A stretch of DNA of 64,000 nt. Source: Lojkania enalia (Eukaryota; Ascomycota; Dothideomycetes; Pleosporales). Positions 42,066 to 51,339 of the stretch are shown piece by piece. Location: assembly GCA_010094045.1 (NCBI GenBank), contig ML986597.1:112526-176525 (forward strand), in the 5' to 3' direction. Every line of letters starts with the position of its first letter. Positions within the stretch are counted from its first letter, which is position 1. Under the pieces are notes generated by a model. That model worked only from the letters and a program-made list of their open reading frames with translations. It did not search any database and was not told the DNA's origin. Made by a program: the position numbers and the translations under genes.

Positions 42066-42407
42066 TATTATAGATACTTCTATAAGAATCCCTATACTAG
42101 ACCTAATTAAAATCTAGAACTATATATAGCTAGAAGAATAAAACTAATATAAAATATATAACGCGCTTAGCAGCTTAGTAATTTAGTTAGCTAAGTAACT
42201 AAATAGGAAAGAATAGTAAGAGAACTAAATTATATTTAATAATCTTACAACTCTAACCTTTATAGCTTTTTATAGTTAACTTAAATATTCCTTATATACT
42301 CTACTTATATACTTCTATTATAAGCTTATAAGAATAATCTCTCCGCAGCACGTAATTACTCTTAGTTATTACTCTATCCTACATCTAGCTAATTAGAGGC
42401 TATTATA
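42066..42407 (+). repeat. 3' LTR of the second Gypsy family
   Basis: This 342-bp partner of 25388-25721 is followed by the AGAAT duplication at 42408-42412. It keeps a few more C and G bases than the 5' LTR. Confidence 0.9.
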
Positions 42408-42412
42408 AGAAT

Positions 42413-43383
42413 ATAACCGACTTATTATAATTATAATAGAGGAAGGTTTTACTAACCCAGCTAGCCTATATAGTAGTATAAACCTAGCTCCTATAAAAAT
42501 CTATATAATATAAAAACTTCTATTTTTTATATAATATTTTAATATTTATATATAGTATATAGTAATAGAGTTAACTACCTAAAGTACGATTAACTAACTA
42601 TATATAAGCGTCTATAATAACTATATTATTAAAAACTTTAATTAAAAAAAGAATATAAATTTATTAAAAAGATAGAAGTAGTTATATTTTAATAGCTAAG
42701 CTTAGCTAACTAGTTATTTAGATTAATAAACTAAGCCGACTACTTAGTACTAGAGAGTTTAAACCCTACTATTTAGCTTAGCTTTTTAACTAGTTGGCTA
42801 ATCTATATCCTACTTCTTATTCCTAGCTACTATACTATCCTAAGAAAGGTGCGTACAATCCTAAGATTTAATATACTCTAATAGTATGTAGGCGTACTAT
42901 TTATAATATAAGCCTATAGTAAATATAGAGATAGATGCATGTTATTATAAAGTATAAAATAGCGGAAATTTGGTGGAGGCAAGAGCGGGAAGACTAGCTG
43001 GAAAGAGAAGGATACCCTTGTTAGGTGTATTTTCTAAGGTTATTCTATTTAATCATACATCCTAGATTTGACGGAACTGAAGTGACATCGTATTCTTTAA
43101 CATCTTCGGGGCGCGAAATTGGGAAACGGAACAAATAAGCCACAGGACAACTTTTAGAGCATACATATACGTATTTTGATAAGCATGCTTAATGATGATT
43201 TTTCCACCATTTTATTCCTACGAGAAGCAGCTTATATCATCTGCGTTAGACATCACTTTATCTTGCTTTCCTAGGCTCAGGCTTATATCCGCTCACGTAA
43301 ACGCACCCTTGACAAAATCATGCCCGAATTCGGTTGCACCCAAAATCTGGAAGATAGAAGATACTAGATAGGCTACTAGGTAA
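42413..43383. other. Transition from RIP-type DNA to the gene island
   Basis: Up to about 42,950 the sequence is still TA-rich and stop-filled although no repeat partner is visible here. After that, base composition becomes ordinary. No gene was seen. The last few hundred bases must carry the 3' end of the monooxygenase transcript. Confidence 0.6.
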
Positions 43384-45803
43384 TTAGGGTGCAATCAAGA
43401 AAGACGAAAAATATTCGTCCACGGTTGAAGTGTCTTCCGGCCACGCAGTCGTTCCAACCACGAGATCCGGCCTTACAATGATCACTGCGCCCCTCGCATG
43501 ATTTACTGCGTAACAGTAGTGTGCATCTTCATCTGGCGCCCGGTCATCATACAGGACTGTTGCAATCTCTCGCAACTTTTGCAAATCTGGCCCGCTCAAT
43601 AATCCCTCTGCTTCGTGTGGCAGTGATTTGAGGACTAGAACCACGTTAAACAAATTCTCTCCACCAAATCGGTCGAAGAAACCTCCTGGTGCTAGACTAT
43701 TCGCCAAGAAACAAGCAATTCTGTCGCGCACAGGGCCTTGCAAGTCCGAACCAAATACAAGAATATGAAATTTGTTGATACCCAGCATGGAATCATACAA
43801 ATAGGACGCATAGCTAGCGCTGAAAGAGATCCTGGGATTCGGTGCCCTAACGCCGTTGTAAACACCTGCGGGGCTCTTCCCTGGGGCAATTTGGGTTTCC
43901 CTTGCCGGACTTAGTACTGTATCTATGATGGGCGCACCAAGCCCCTGCATGAATCTAGGGATACGACCGAAGAAGTTCCTCAGCCACTGTCGAGCATCTT
44001 CGCTGTTCGCGCCTGGTGCGAGCGGGGTCTCGTCATGAATCTCCATATCTTCGCCCAGCCCACGTAGCGAAGCTAGCGGGAGGTCCATGTTGCAGACAAA
44101 GCGCAGAAAGGCGCCAGAGAAGCGGATGACACGATTGGCAAAAAGCCGCCTCTCAGTGTCGTATGTCGACAGTAGAGCATGTGGAACTGCGGCACCGTGA
44201 AGGCACAGAGCTAGCTTCCACGAAAGATTCATGGCATCGTAAATGGCTGAGTTAAGCCCAAAAGCACCAAGAACTGAGTGCACGTGTCTAGTGGGAGAAA
44301 TAACTCGTTAGTATATGAGAAAATTGTTGCCTGAATTGAGATAGAAGAGGAAAGAAGAAGGGTGAGAAGTCATGAAACACATACGCTGCGTCACCGCCAA
44401 TGAAAACTCGGTGATTCGGTGTTGAAAACGAGCGAGCTACGCGTTCATTGACTGGTACTCGATATTAATGTCACGAAGTAGTTTGAGCGAAGGAGAAATC
44501 ACTTACCTCTCCAAACAGCAAACCAGCTCAAGGGGCCAGCAAAGTCAACCATCCATGGCGTCATTATTTTCTTCCACTGGTCCATGACTTCTTCAGGAGT
44601 AATTCCGTGATTATGCACCTGCGTTTCGCCGACCGCTGAGCCGTTTTTTCTGCTGCGCTTTCGGGCGTCAGCGACTTTGACGGCCCTTTTCTCTGGAACT
44701 TGGACGTAGATTCTCGTCACCCCTTGTTCCCGAGGGACTAAGATAGTGCCTCCGTGCTCGTCACTAATCACGATACTATTCATTCTGAGCCTGCCGTCTA
44801 ACTCATGTGTGATAAATGGCATACCTGAAGTCGAGTATGTGTGGATAGTCAGTCTTAACCTCGCAATCCATGATAGCCCAGAAGCATTCTGTTGCGAGAC
44901 CATCAAATGGAGTGCCCAACAGCTCGCGTATCTGGCTTTGGGCACCATCGGCTCCTATTAGATATTTGGCTCTGAGAGTTTCCCCCTGGCCTGTGACAGC
45001 ATTCGCAACTTTGACGGCAATAGGATGTGTCTGATCTGCATCTTCGGATACATCGAAGTTCGTTACCGTTGTACACCTTTCCACTGACACCTCGTGTCGC
45101 AATAAATCGCGGATGAAGATCTTTTCGACCTGCCCTTGAGTGATGATGTGATTCCCCCGGTACCGTGAGTCGGACTGCAGAACATAATTATGGGCCAACT
45201 TATCTCCATTGCGGAAGAGTATCAATTCATTCACCAAAGGTCCTTCCTCAGTGACCTCGTGCCCCACTCCCAATGCGTGGAGATACTCGAGCGCCCGAGG
45301 CTGCAAGGAATCTGCACGACCAGAGTGGCAAGGACTGTCGGCTTTATCTATAAGTCCATCAATACGATACTGAATAACGGGGCTATAAGAAAAGGAACTA
45401 ACCAATTATGCGAAACGTGATCCCCTGGCGAGCAAGGCTCATGGCCACAGCCAAGCCGAATGGACCAGCTAGTAAATTTTGTAAGTTGTCATGCTATAAA
45501 GGCACGGTATAATTTACCACCACAAATTAGAACGTCCACCTCGTTAGATGGCCTCCACGAAGATAGCTTAGTATTTGGCGCCGCCGTGCCATTGTATAAA
45601 GTTGGCCAGTTTCGCAAGCTGCTTATTCCATGCTTGTTGGTTACAATTGATGTAGGCTTCTCGGCTCCATCAGGGGCGACATAGTGCGCCTGCTCTCCGC
45701 ACTCTGATACATAGTAAGCGCTGTCCGCCCAGGCTGGGCTTGGATGCAGAGAAGCCTCGGCGAAGCCGCGCTTCCACGTTAGAGGGTGAATTGACCGAGC
45801 CAT
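43384..45803 (-). CDS. FAD-dependent monooxygenase, phenol 2-monooxygenase (PheA/TfdB) type
   Basis: This is a group A flavoprotein hydroxylase likely to use NAD(P)H and O2 on a phenolic polyketide. My six-exon model is 45518-45803, 45403-45468, 44825-45347, 44507-44775, 44385-44457 and 43384-44287. It gives 706 aa, with introns of 49, 55, 49, 49 and 97 bp and all phases consistent. FAD motif 1, G-A-G-P-F-G, is at residues 95-100 and is formed only after splicing intron 1. The D-G motif (L-I-G-A-D-G-A) lies in exon 3. The G-D motif, G-G-D-A-A, is at 402-406. The C-terminal exon has the R-A-P-x-x-R-I block and length of the thioredoxin-like domain of phenol hydroxylases. About 88 residues precede the FAD fold. 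It is transcribed away from the regulator, across a 1.7-kb intergenic region. The substrate is inferred from context only. Confidence 0.88.
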
Positions 45804-47527
45804 GGGGTTTGGTTCTTAGTGTAACTAGTTCTTCTTTCCCAGAGTTTTCATATGACTTTGCGTCTCTGTTATCTATATGGCCTGCCGTCCTGTGTAATGT
45901 CTCGGATCTAAGCAGGTCTTATCTTCCCGGACGAGGTACTCAGAGTGATCACGCCATGGTTTCCACATGCCGAACGTTATGTCAAGCCGTCGGCGCATAT
46001 ATCTGACCATGATTGCCCCGGCCATATCTAGCGGTTTTCTCATGGGCTCGAGTTATTTGTTGCAATTACTCCAAGGACGAATTACGGAAGCACCTCAAAT
46101 TGGCACTTGCACAAAGAGATAAATTGGCTGCAATAGCTTGAAAACGCCCCGAAGCAACCAAAGGATTCTGACATACTTCACCGGATTGACGCCATCTTAT
46201 ATCCCGAACGCATTCCGGTAGAACTCCCGAACCCGACCTAAAACATCCCCCGATCTTGGAGCCGTAAGCCGGTCTCGGCAGCCGGATTCACAACCATGTT
46301 CCCATCGACGAAAATTCCCCCGTTTCACCACAAGCCTCTACCAAAACGCTATCAAGTTGCGACTCCATCTAATTGGTTGGGACTAGCCGGCGGTCGGACG
46401 TGATAGAGTCCATGTACGTTACCTCAGTCAGCCCCTTTTTGTCGGTCGTCGGTCTAGACCGTAGGTGCCGAGTTTCGCCCCATACGCCGGGTAAACACGA
46501 GGCCCTCCCTATCTTCAAATTTGCCACCTTGCTGGGTATTCCACTTTGGTGCGAACTGATCGTCTTGTCTGGACATTTTCCCTCTCTCTAAGGCTCTTAT
46601 GGGCATAGCGACGCTCCCTGGGTTATTGAATTAAATGCAAAAGCACCTATGACTAACAGTCAAACCTGTGAGATTCTTCTCTGATCCCGAATAATTGTTG
46701 CTTATATCAATGTCGGTTCCCCTACAGCCGGCATTTCCATCATGGAGGTACACCCTGGTTGGCTGAATACGGCCTGACCAATAGCGCACGACATGGAGGG
46801 ATCGGCGTATTTAGTCTCATGATTGCTGTGTAGCTAGAACGCGTTTCCCCTCTATCATTCCCACGCGAGCCGCTCGCCCCGACAGCTTCAAGTCTAAGTT
46901 TGAATATACGATCGGTATTGCGTCGCCCAGCGCTGAGTGGCTGCGGCAAGATCCCGTTTGGTCATAACTAAAGCCCAACCAGCATTTCCCGTACCCTTCA
47001 GGATCCCAGCACCTGTATCGGTATTATTTCCATAGAACAAAGATAGTCTGGGTACCAAGGTTGATAAAATATGTTCCATATCTCTAGTCTGCCCAATTCG
47101 GGAAACTTAGCTCGTTTGTCTAAGGGAGACAGAAGTTTGGAATTGTGTGCTCTTGCATTAGACGCTAATTGTTGGGGGTGTACAGTACGGCAAAACGGGA
47201 CTGCGGCAGGGGTAGTCGATCTTGGCTTGCTCGGGAGAGGCGTTTGTTCACCCGCCGTCCGTGCGACAATGCATTATGACGTATAGCAAAGGTACGAGCA
47301 ATGCGAAGGCAACAACCTCATGTCAGATTAGATGCTGCGCTAGCGGTAGATAGCAGTGGTGAAGTGTTTCAGGTTGACTAAGCAATCTCCATGTCAATAA
47401 AACGGATCACCTTTTCTAGTCAGTTCCCAGCTGAGGCTTATGGGGTACAAGTATTACCTGGTACAGCCTTACTCGGCCTAGTTCTACTTAAGTTCCCTTG
47501 TGTCATTAATTCTCGGTCTATCACAGA
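45804..47527. promoter_or_regulatory. 1.7-kb divergent intergenic region between monooxygenase and regulator
   Basis: Only short, unconvincing open frames are present on both strands, with no family motif and no splice pattern joining them. The region should contain both promoters. Candidate regulator sites are TCGGCAGCCGG at 46275-46285 and the palindrome at 46450-46461. It is unusually long for a shared promoter in so compact a cluster. Confidence 0.5.
46450..46461. promoter_or_regulatory. 12-bp perfect palindrome CGGTCTAGACCG, candidate Zn2Cys6 site
   Basis: Inverted CGG triplets separated by 6 bp are the classic half-site arrangement bound by some fungal binuclear zinc-cluster dimers (Ppr1/UaY type spacing). 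Another CGG lies at 46443-46445. Binding by the cluster regulator is inference. Confidence 0.35.
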
Positions 47528-48835
47528 ATGACTTGTTCTTTTCTCCGTCAACAACCAATCATACAGCATCACGTGCACATCCCGGAGCGGATGAAGCTTC
47601 TTGGAGACATGTCAGACGCAATGCCTCGAACTCTCAAGCTACGATCGAGTTGTGACAGATGTGGTGCCGCAAAGCTCAAGTGTGATCGTGCGCGGCCAGA
47701 ATGCGGACGCTGCCGCTCCCTTGGCCAGATTTGTGTGTATGGATTCTCGCGAAAATCTGGAAAGCCGCGCCGCGCGAAGCCAGCAGAAACTCAGGCCCGG
47801 AGCGCTGACGCGAGTCATGTGTCTCAGACAGATGTTCTCCAAGGCGACTTAGAAATGGACATGCTTCGTGATGCCAATGGTGGCGTCGACGACAGCAACA
47901 GCAGCGTACTTGCCAGTATCGATGCGCCAGAGATCTATGGTAGCCTTCTCGAACCGTCACTCGCAGCCCTGATGTCCCTAGATTTCGATGGACCTGCTTT
48001 TTCGCAGTATCCCGGCGACTGCTCATTGCTGGAAACAGCCGGCCATCCCACCCAAACGACCGTTGAATCCCCGACACAGCAATCCGAAAAGAACACCTAT
48101 ATCAACAATGCCTCAATGGGCACTAATAAAGGGCATGACTGTCCCCGGGAAGCCTATGATGTGTTGGGCAGCCTATCCTTCCTCAACTTGAACCAGATGG
48201 CACTAGCTCCCACATCTTCCATGCCCGTACCCTTGGATCATGCGCTACGAGTCAACCGCGAAGCTGGCGAGCGCCTTGGCAGGCTCTTGACTTGTTCCTG
48301 CGCTAGATCTCCGCACTTAGCGTTGCTTTATGCATCCATCTTTTCCCGGATAATGATCTGGTACCAGCAAGCTGTTGGCTGCAACCAGAGCGCTTCTTGG
48401 AGTCCCGCGACCGCGGTTTTGGAAACAGCGTTACGCAGCGCATCCACGTCCACGTCTACATCTGGATCCGGATCACCTTGGTTGAGCGTCGCAGTCAGTT
48501 CGGGTTCCACAGGCACACCCACCCTGACCCAGGCCACCGGGCTTGCAGTCGCAGCTCCAACGCAGATGGCTATTGGGTCTTTCAATATCGATGATCCACG
48601 GATGCAGACAGTCTTGAGAAAGCAATTGGTGTTGAGCGAGATGAAAAGGGCTAGCTATCTGATTGATCTTTTCGCTTCGCAAAGTGCTGACAGTAAAGCC
48701 TGTGCTGATGAAAATGCCTTGATTGGCGTTGATGCTCTCTACCGAAGCCTTACGTCATGGTTAAGGGACGAACATTCTAGGATAGTTGGCATCATGCGGT
48801 CAAAGTTACGCGAGTTTAGCGACACTATAGAATAA
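47528..48835 (+). CDS. AflR-type Zn2Cys6 transcription factor, likely cluster regulator
   Basis: This intronless 435-aa frame has a binuclear zinc cluster at residues 42-69, C-x2-C-x6-C-x6-C-x2-C-x6-C (Cys 42, 45, 52, 59, 62, 69). It is followed by a basic G-F-S-R-K-S-G-K-P-R-R-A linker, the arrangement of AflR. The C-terminal half has the AflR-domain signature around C-S-C-A-R-S-P-H-L-A-L-L and I-M-I-W-Y, then I-D-D-P-R-M-Q-T-V-L-R-K-Q-L-V-L-S-E-M. The middle is Ser/Thr-rich. The first ATG has A at -3 but Met22, Met28 and Met32 are also possible starts; none affects the zinc cluster. AflR-family proteins activate NR-PKS clusters in the nucleus. It converges on the P450 gene with 243 bp between the stop codons. 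Confidence 0.9.
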   Translation: MTCSFLRQQPIIQHHVHIPERMKLLGDMSDAMPRTLKLRSSCDRCGAAKLKCDRARPECGRCRSLGQICVYGFSRKSGKPRRAKPAETQARSADASHVSQTDVLQGDLEMDMLRDANGGVDDSNSSVLASIDAPEIYGSLLEPSLAALMSLDFDGPAFSQYPGDCSLLETAGHPTQTTVESPTQQSEKNTYINNASMGTNKGHDCPREAYDVLGSLSFLNLNQMALAPTSSMPVPLDHALRVNREAGERLGRLLTCSCARSPHLALLYASIFSRIMIWYQQAVGCNQSASWSPATAVLETALRSASTSTSTSGSGSPWLSVAVSSGSTGTPTLTQATGLAVAAPTQMAIGSFNIDDPRMQTVLRKQLVLSEMKRASYLIDLFASQSADSKACADENALIGVDALYRSLTSWLRDEHSRIVGIMRSKLREFSDTIE

Positions 48836-49078
48836 GGTGCCTCATACTGGTTTATCATGTAGAGGCATCCATGGCTTGTCCATAGACTCCTCTCGATTAT
48901 TCGAGACACTCATCCGAAGCCTAATCAAGTAGTACAGCCATCTCGATTTGTACATGCTTTCTCAATGTTCAGCTCCTGTTGCTCATTCTAACAATTTTAA
49001 CTCTAAACGAGTTTGTCTCTAGATCCTGTTTCCCACTGGTTTGTATACCCATGTTCTAGCTACGCTGTATTTCGCTTT

Positions 49079-50722
49079 TTAATACTGCACTACACCATCT
49101 ACGTCGACCGTTACGCCTCTGAGTTCGTATCCTTCTGTCATCGCAGTACGCCACTGTTCCTTGACTATTCGAAGCCGCTCGTCACTTCTCGGAAGGAATC
49201 TAGCTGCAAAAGGCTTGGGAATAGTGAAACCTTCGTCTGGATAAGCGTTATCACTCAAATCCATATCCACCTCAAACCCATCAACAACCGGAGGCCGGAT
49301 CTCAAAAGCCCACATAATATTGGCAAGCGCAATGTCAAGCGAGTTTTCGGCAAGCCGCGCACCCGGACAGGTCCTCCGGCCCGTGCTGAAAGTGAAGTGG
49401 TCCCGTTTGTAGGGATCACTCATTGCAGCGTACTCGGAACTATATAGAGAATGGTTGAGATAACGCTCAGGCTTGAACTTGAATGGGTCTTGATAACGAT
49501 TGGGATCGTAATGCAAGAAGGCAGTGTTCGCTAGCAACACCGTCCCCTTGGGTATTACATGCTCCTTGTATATGATGTCGTTGTCGGAAAAGTGCCTAAT
49601 ACCTGGGGCGAGAATAGGATTCATGCGAAGCATCTCCTTGACACAGGCCCTAACGTACGGCAGATTGGATATATCCGCAAAGGTGGGAGTGCGACTTGGA
49701 CCGACAGCACGCATAAGTTCGTCTTGTGCAGTCTTCTGCACATCCGGGTTCGCGGCTAACTGAAGGATCAGGCTGTTCAACGTTGCCGCCGATGTCTCGA
49801 AGCCAGCCTCAACAAGACCCCCGGCGACCCAGGCTAAATCCTCATCGGTGAGTCCCTGGGAATACCACATCTCCTTACTTTCCAAGATCTCGCGTCCGTA
49901 ACATGCTGGAGCTTGGCCTGCTTCTAGTTGCTTTTCTAACCGGCGCCAGAGCCCCATCTTGATATTCAGCACATCCTTAGCAGCTTCCACAGCCTTCCGT
50001 CGTCCCGGCTGTAGCCATTTAGGGAGGCGAGCTAGCGGCGGCAGCTCATCGACGATGAAGGCCCCCGGTTTTGATGTCTTCCTGAGTATTTGTTGGCTTT
50101 TAATAGCATTCTGCACATCCGGGTGGTCCCAGGATTTCACGCGTATGCCAAAGGTGTTGGTCATTATGATGCTAAAGGCAAAACGGCGCGTGTGCATGTA
50201 AAAACTGTGCTGATCATCATTGCCAGTTGCGAGATCGAATAGCAACTGTTTTGCTTCAAATTCCTGGCTCGGTACAAAAGTCGTCGTCATTGGGACTGTG
50301 GTAATCCGTCGCACCACGGATCGCTGCGCGCGCCAATGGGGGCCGTAGGGCATCGTGGGCATACGCATGCCGCCAGTGACGACGTCATGACCTAGAGGGG
50401 ATGGAGCCTTGGAAGAGGTGCTGATGGCTTGCTTCTCCAGAATCTCTCTCACTGCTTCGGGCGTGTTGATGATAACCCAGTTATACCAGCCCACACGCAG
50501 TTTGAAGATTTCGCCATACTTATATGCCCACTTTCGGAAGACGGCGGGGGCCTTGGGAGGAAGTTTATATCCGATTCCGATAATAGGGTACCCTTTGGGC
50601 CCTGGTATTGTATCTAGCCTACGGTCGCGGCGCAGCCACATTGCGAAGAACGCTGCGAATCCTAGGAGCATGGGAAGCAAGGAGAGTCCATGGCGTTGGA
50701 ATGTCGCCAATGTCTCATACAT
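49079..50722 (-). CDS. Cytochrome P450 monooxygenase
   Basis: This intronless 547-aa frame starts with a hydrophobic membrane anchor (about residues 13-30), then a charged stretch and the I-P-G-P-K-G-Y-P hinge. The I-helix oxygen-binding motif reads E-A-G-F-E-T-S, the K-helix E-M-L-R gives ExxR, and P-E-R-Y follows. The haem loop is F-S-T-G-R-R-T-C-P-G with the thiolate ligand at Cys452. All catalytic elements are present and the length is normal for fungal microsomal P450s. It resembles the OrdA-like oxidases common in aromatic polyketide pathways, but the substrate cannot be read from sequence. It is divergent from the transporter over a 617-bp shared promoter, so the two are probably co-regulated. 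The ATG at 50722 has a purine at -3. Confidence 0.93.
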   Translation of the reverse strand: MYETLATFQRHGLSLLPMLLGFAAFFAMWLRRDRRLDTIPGPKGYPIIGIGYKLPPKAPAVFRKWAYKYGEIFKLRVGWYNWVIINTPEAVREILEKQAISTSSKAPSPLGHDVVTGGMRMPTMPYGPHWRAQRSVVRRITTVPMTTTFVPSQEFEAKQLLFDLATGNDDQHSFYMHTRRFAFSIIMTNTFGIRVKSWDHPDVQNAIKSQQILRKTSKPGAFIVDELPPLARLPKWLQPGRRKAVEAAKDVLNIKMGLWRRLEKQLEAGQAPACYGREILESKEMWYSQGLTDEDLAWVAGGLVEAGFETSAATLNSLILQLAANPDVQKTAQDELMRAVGPSRTPTFADISNLPYVRACVKEMLRMNPILAPGIRHFSDNDIIYKEHVIPKGTVLLANTAFLHYDPNRYQDPFKFKPERYLNHSLYSSEYAAMSDPYKRDHFTFSTGRRTCPGARLAENSLDIALANIMWAFEIRPPVVDGFEVDMDLSDNAYPDEGFTIPKPFAARFLPRSDERLRIVKEQWRTAMTEGYELRGVTVDVDGVVQY

Positions 50723-51339
50723 GGCTATTTCACGGCCCGTTATTTTTCGAAAAGGTGGCTCAAAATATGATGTTGGAGCATTGTATTTGCTACTGTAAAT
50801 GGAAAAGGCTGCTTCCTATATTCTCCTCTATTCTCAAGAACGGCTGCCTCTCGCCCCAAGCGGAGTTAACAAAACTCATCCCGTTATTCAAAGACCCGAA
50901 AATCCTAGACACAAAATTTTTATGCGGCATTTCGTATTCATTCCCCTTCAGTAAGCCTCGCGGATTGTGCTCTTCGCATATCCGAGATACTCGTCGGACT
51001 GAGCGTCCAGGATAAGGCGAGCGCGGACATATACTCTCAGCCAATCGGACGCAACCTTTGAACCCCGAGGCTAGTTTTCCGCTTGTAGTTCATGAATCAG
51101 CAGCATATCGGGTAGGCTTCTGAAGAATAGTGCCGCGTAAACTAATGTGTGTTGTTTTCCTAAGCAATCAGCTCATAGAGTTGCCGTCGCCGGCCGGGAT
51201 TTGAACAAATGCAGTGATCTCGATGAGCCATCTTCAGTTCTTCTTGGGCATGAGATCCTGCTCATGCCCTTCTAATTTTACAAGTTTATTCTACCGGACC
51301 TCAGTTTGCACCGTCTTTTTTGTATACTAGATCGTCAAA
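50723..51339. promoter_or_regulatory. Shared divergent promoter of P450 and transporter
   Basis: The 617-bp region contains TCGCCGGCCGG at 51187-51197, one mismatch from the AflR consensus TCGSWNNSCGR, and the hairpin at 51246-51269. No coding sequence is supported. Confidence 0.5.
51246..51269. promoter_or_regulatory. Perfect 9-bp inverted repeat with 6-nt loop upstream of the transporter
   Basis: GGGCATGAG (51246-51254) and CTCATGCCC (51261-51269) flank ATCCTG. The repeat ends 70 bp before the transporter ATG, so it is either a protein-binding palindrome or a hairpin in the 5' leader. The function is unknown. Confidence 0.4.

Larger units (their letters stand above)
25388..42407 (+). mobile_element. 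Second Ty3/Gypsy family, host of a multi-level transposon nest
   Basis: LTRs at 25388-25721 (334 bp) and 42066-42407 (342 bp) are flanked by a perfect 5-bp duplication, AGAAT at 25383-25387 and 42408-42412. A polypurine tract (AGAAGGGGAAGGTAG) ends at 42065. Once the pogo element (28273-30117) and the miniature LTR element with its contents (30488-38833) are removed, about 6.8 kb remains. It holds gag, protease, reverse transcriptase, RNase H and integrase in Gypsy order. All frames are broken by RIP-type stops. Confidence 0.9.

Noticed and set aside
44791..44824. 34-bp intron in the monooxygenase using the acceptor GACGGCAG
   Set aside because: It keeps frame but is shorter than normal fungal introns and inserts extra residues; the 49-bp alternative ending at 44776 matches the others in size and restores family spacing.
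46740..47079. Two overlapping short minus-strand open frames of 61 and 69 codons
   Set aside because: No motif, no credible splice join and no codon pattern supporting a gene.
47639..48682. Several open frames opposite to or out of frame with the regulator gene
   Set aside because: They overlap a continuous 435-codon frame with a clear zinc cluster and AflR domain.
49013..49447. 144-codon plus-strand frame over the P450 3' end
   Set aside because: It is antisense to the conserved haem-binding region and has no family similarity.
51181..51215. Minus-strand tRNA-like B box (GTTCAAATCC) followed by GC-rich sequence
   Set aside because: The flanking bases do not form a T-stem, and no matching 5' acceptor or D-arm lies at the right distance.
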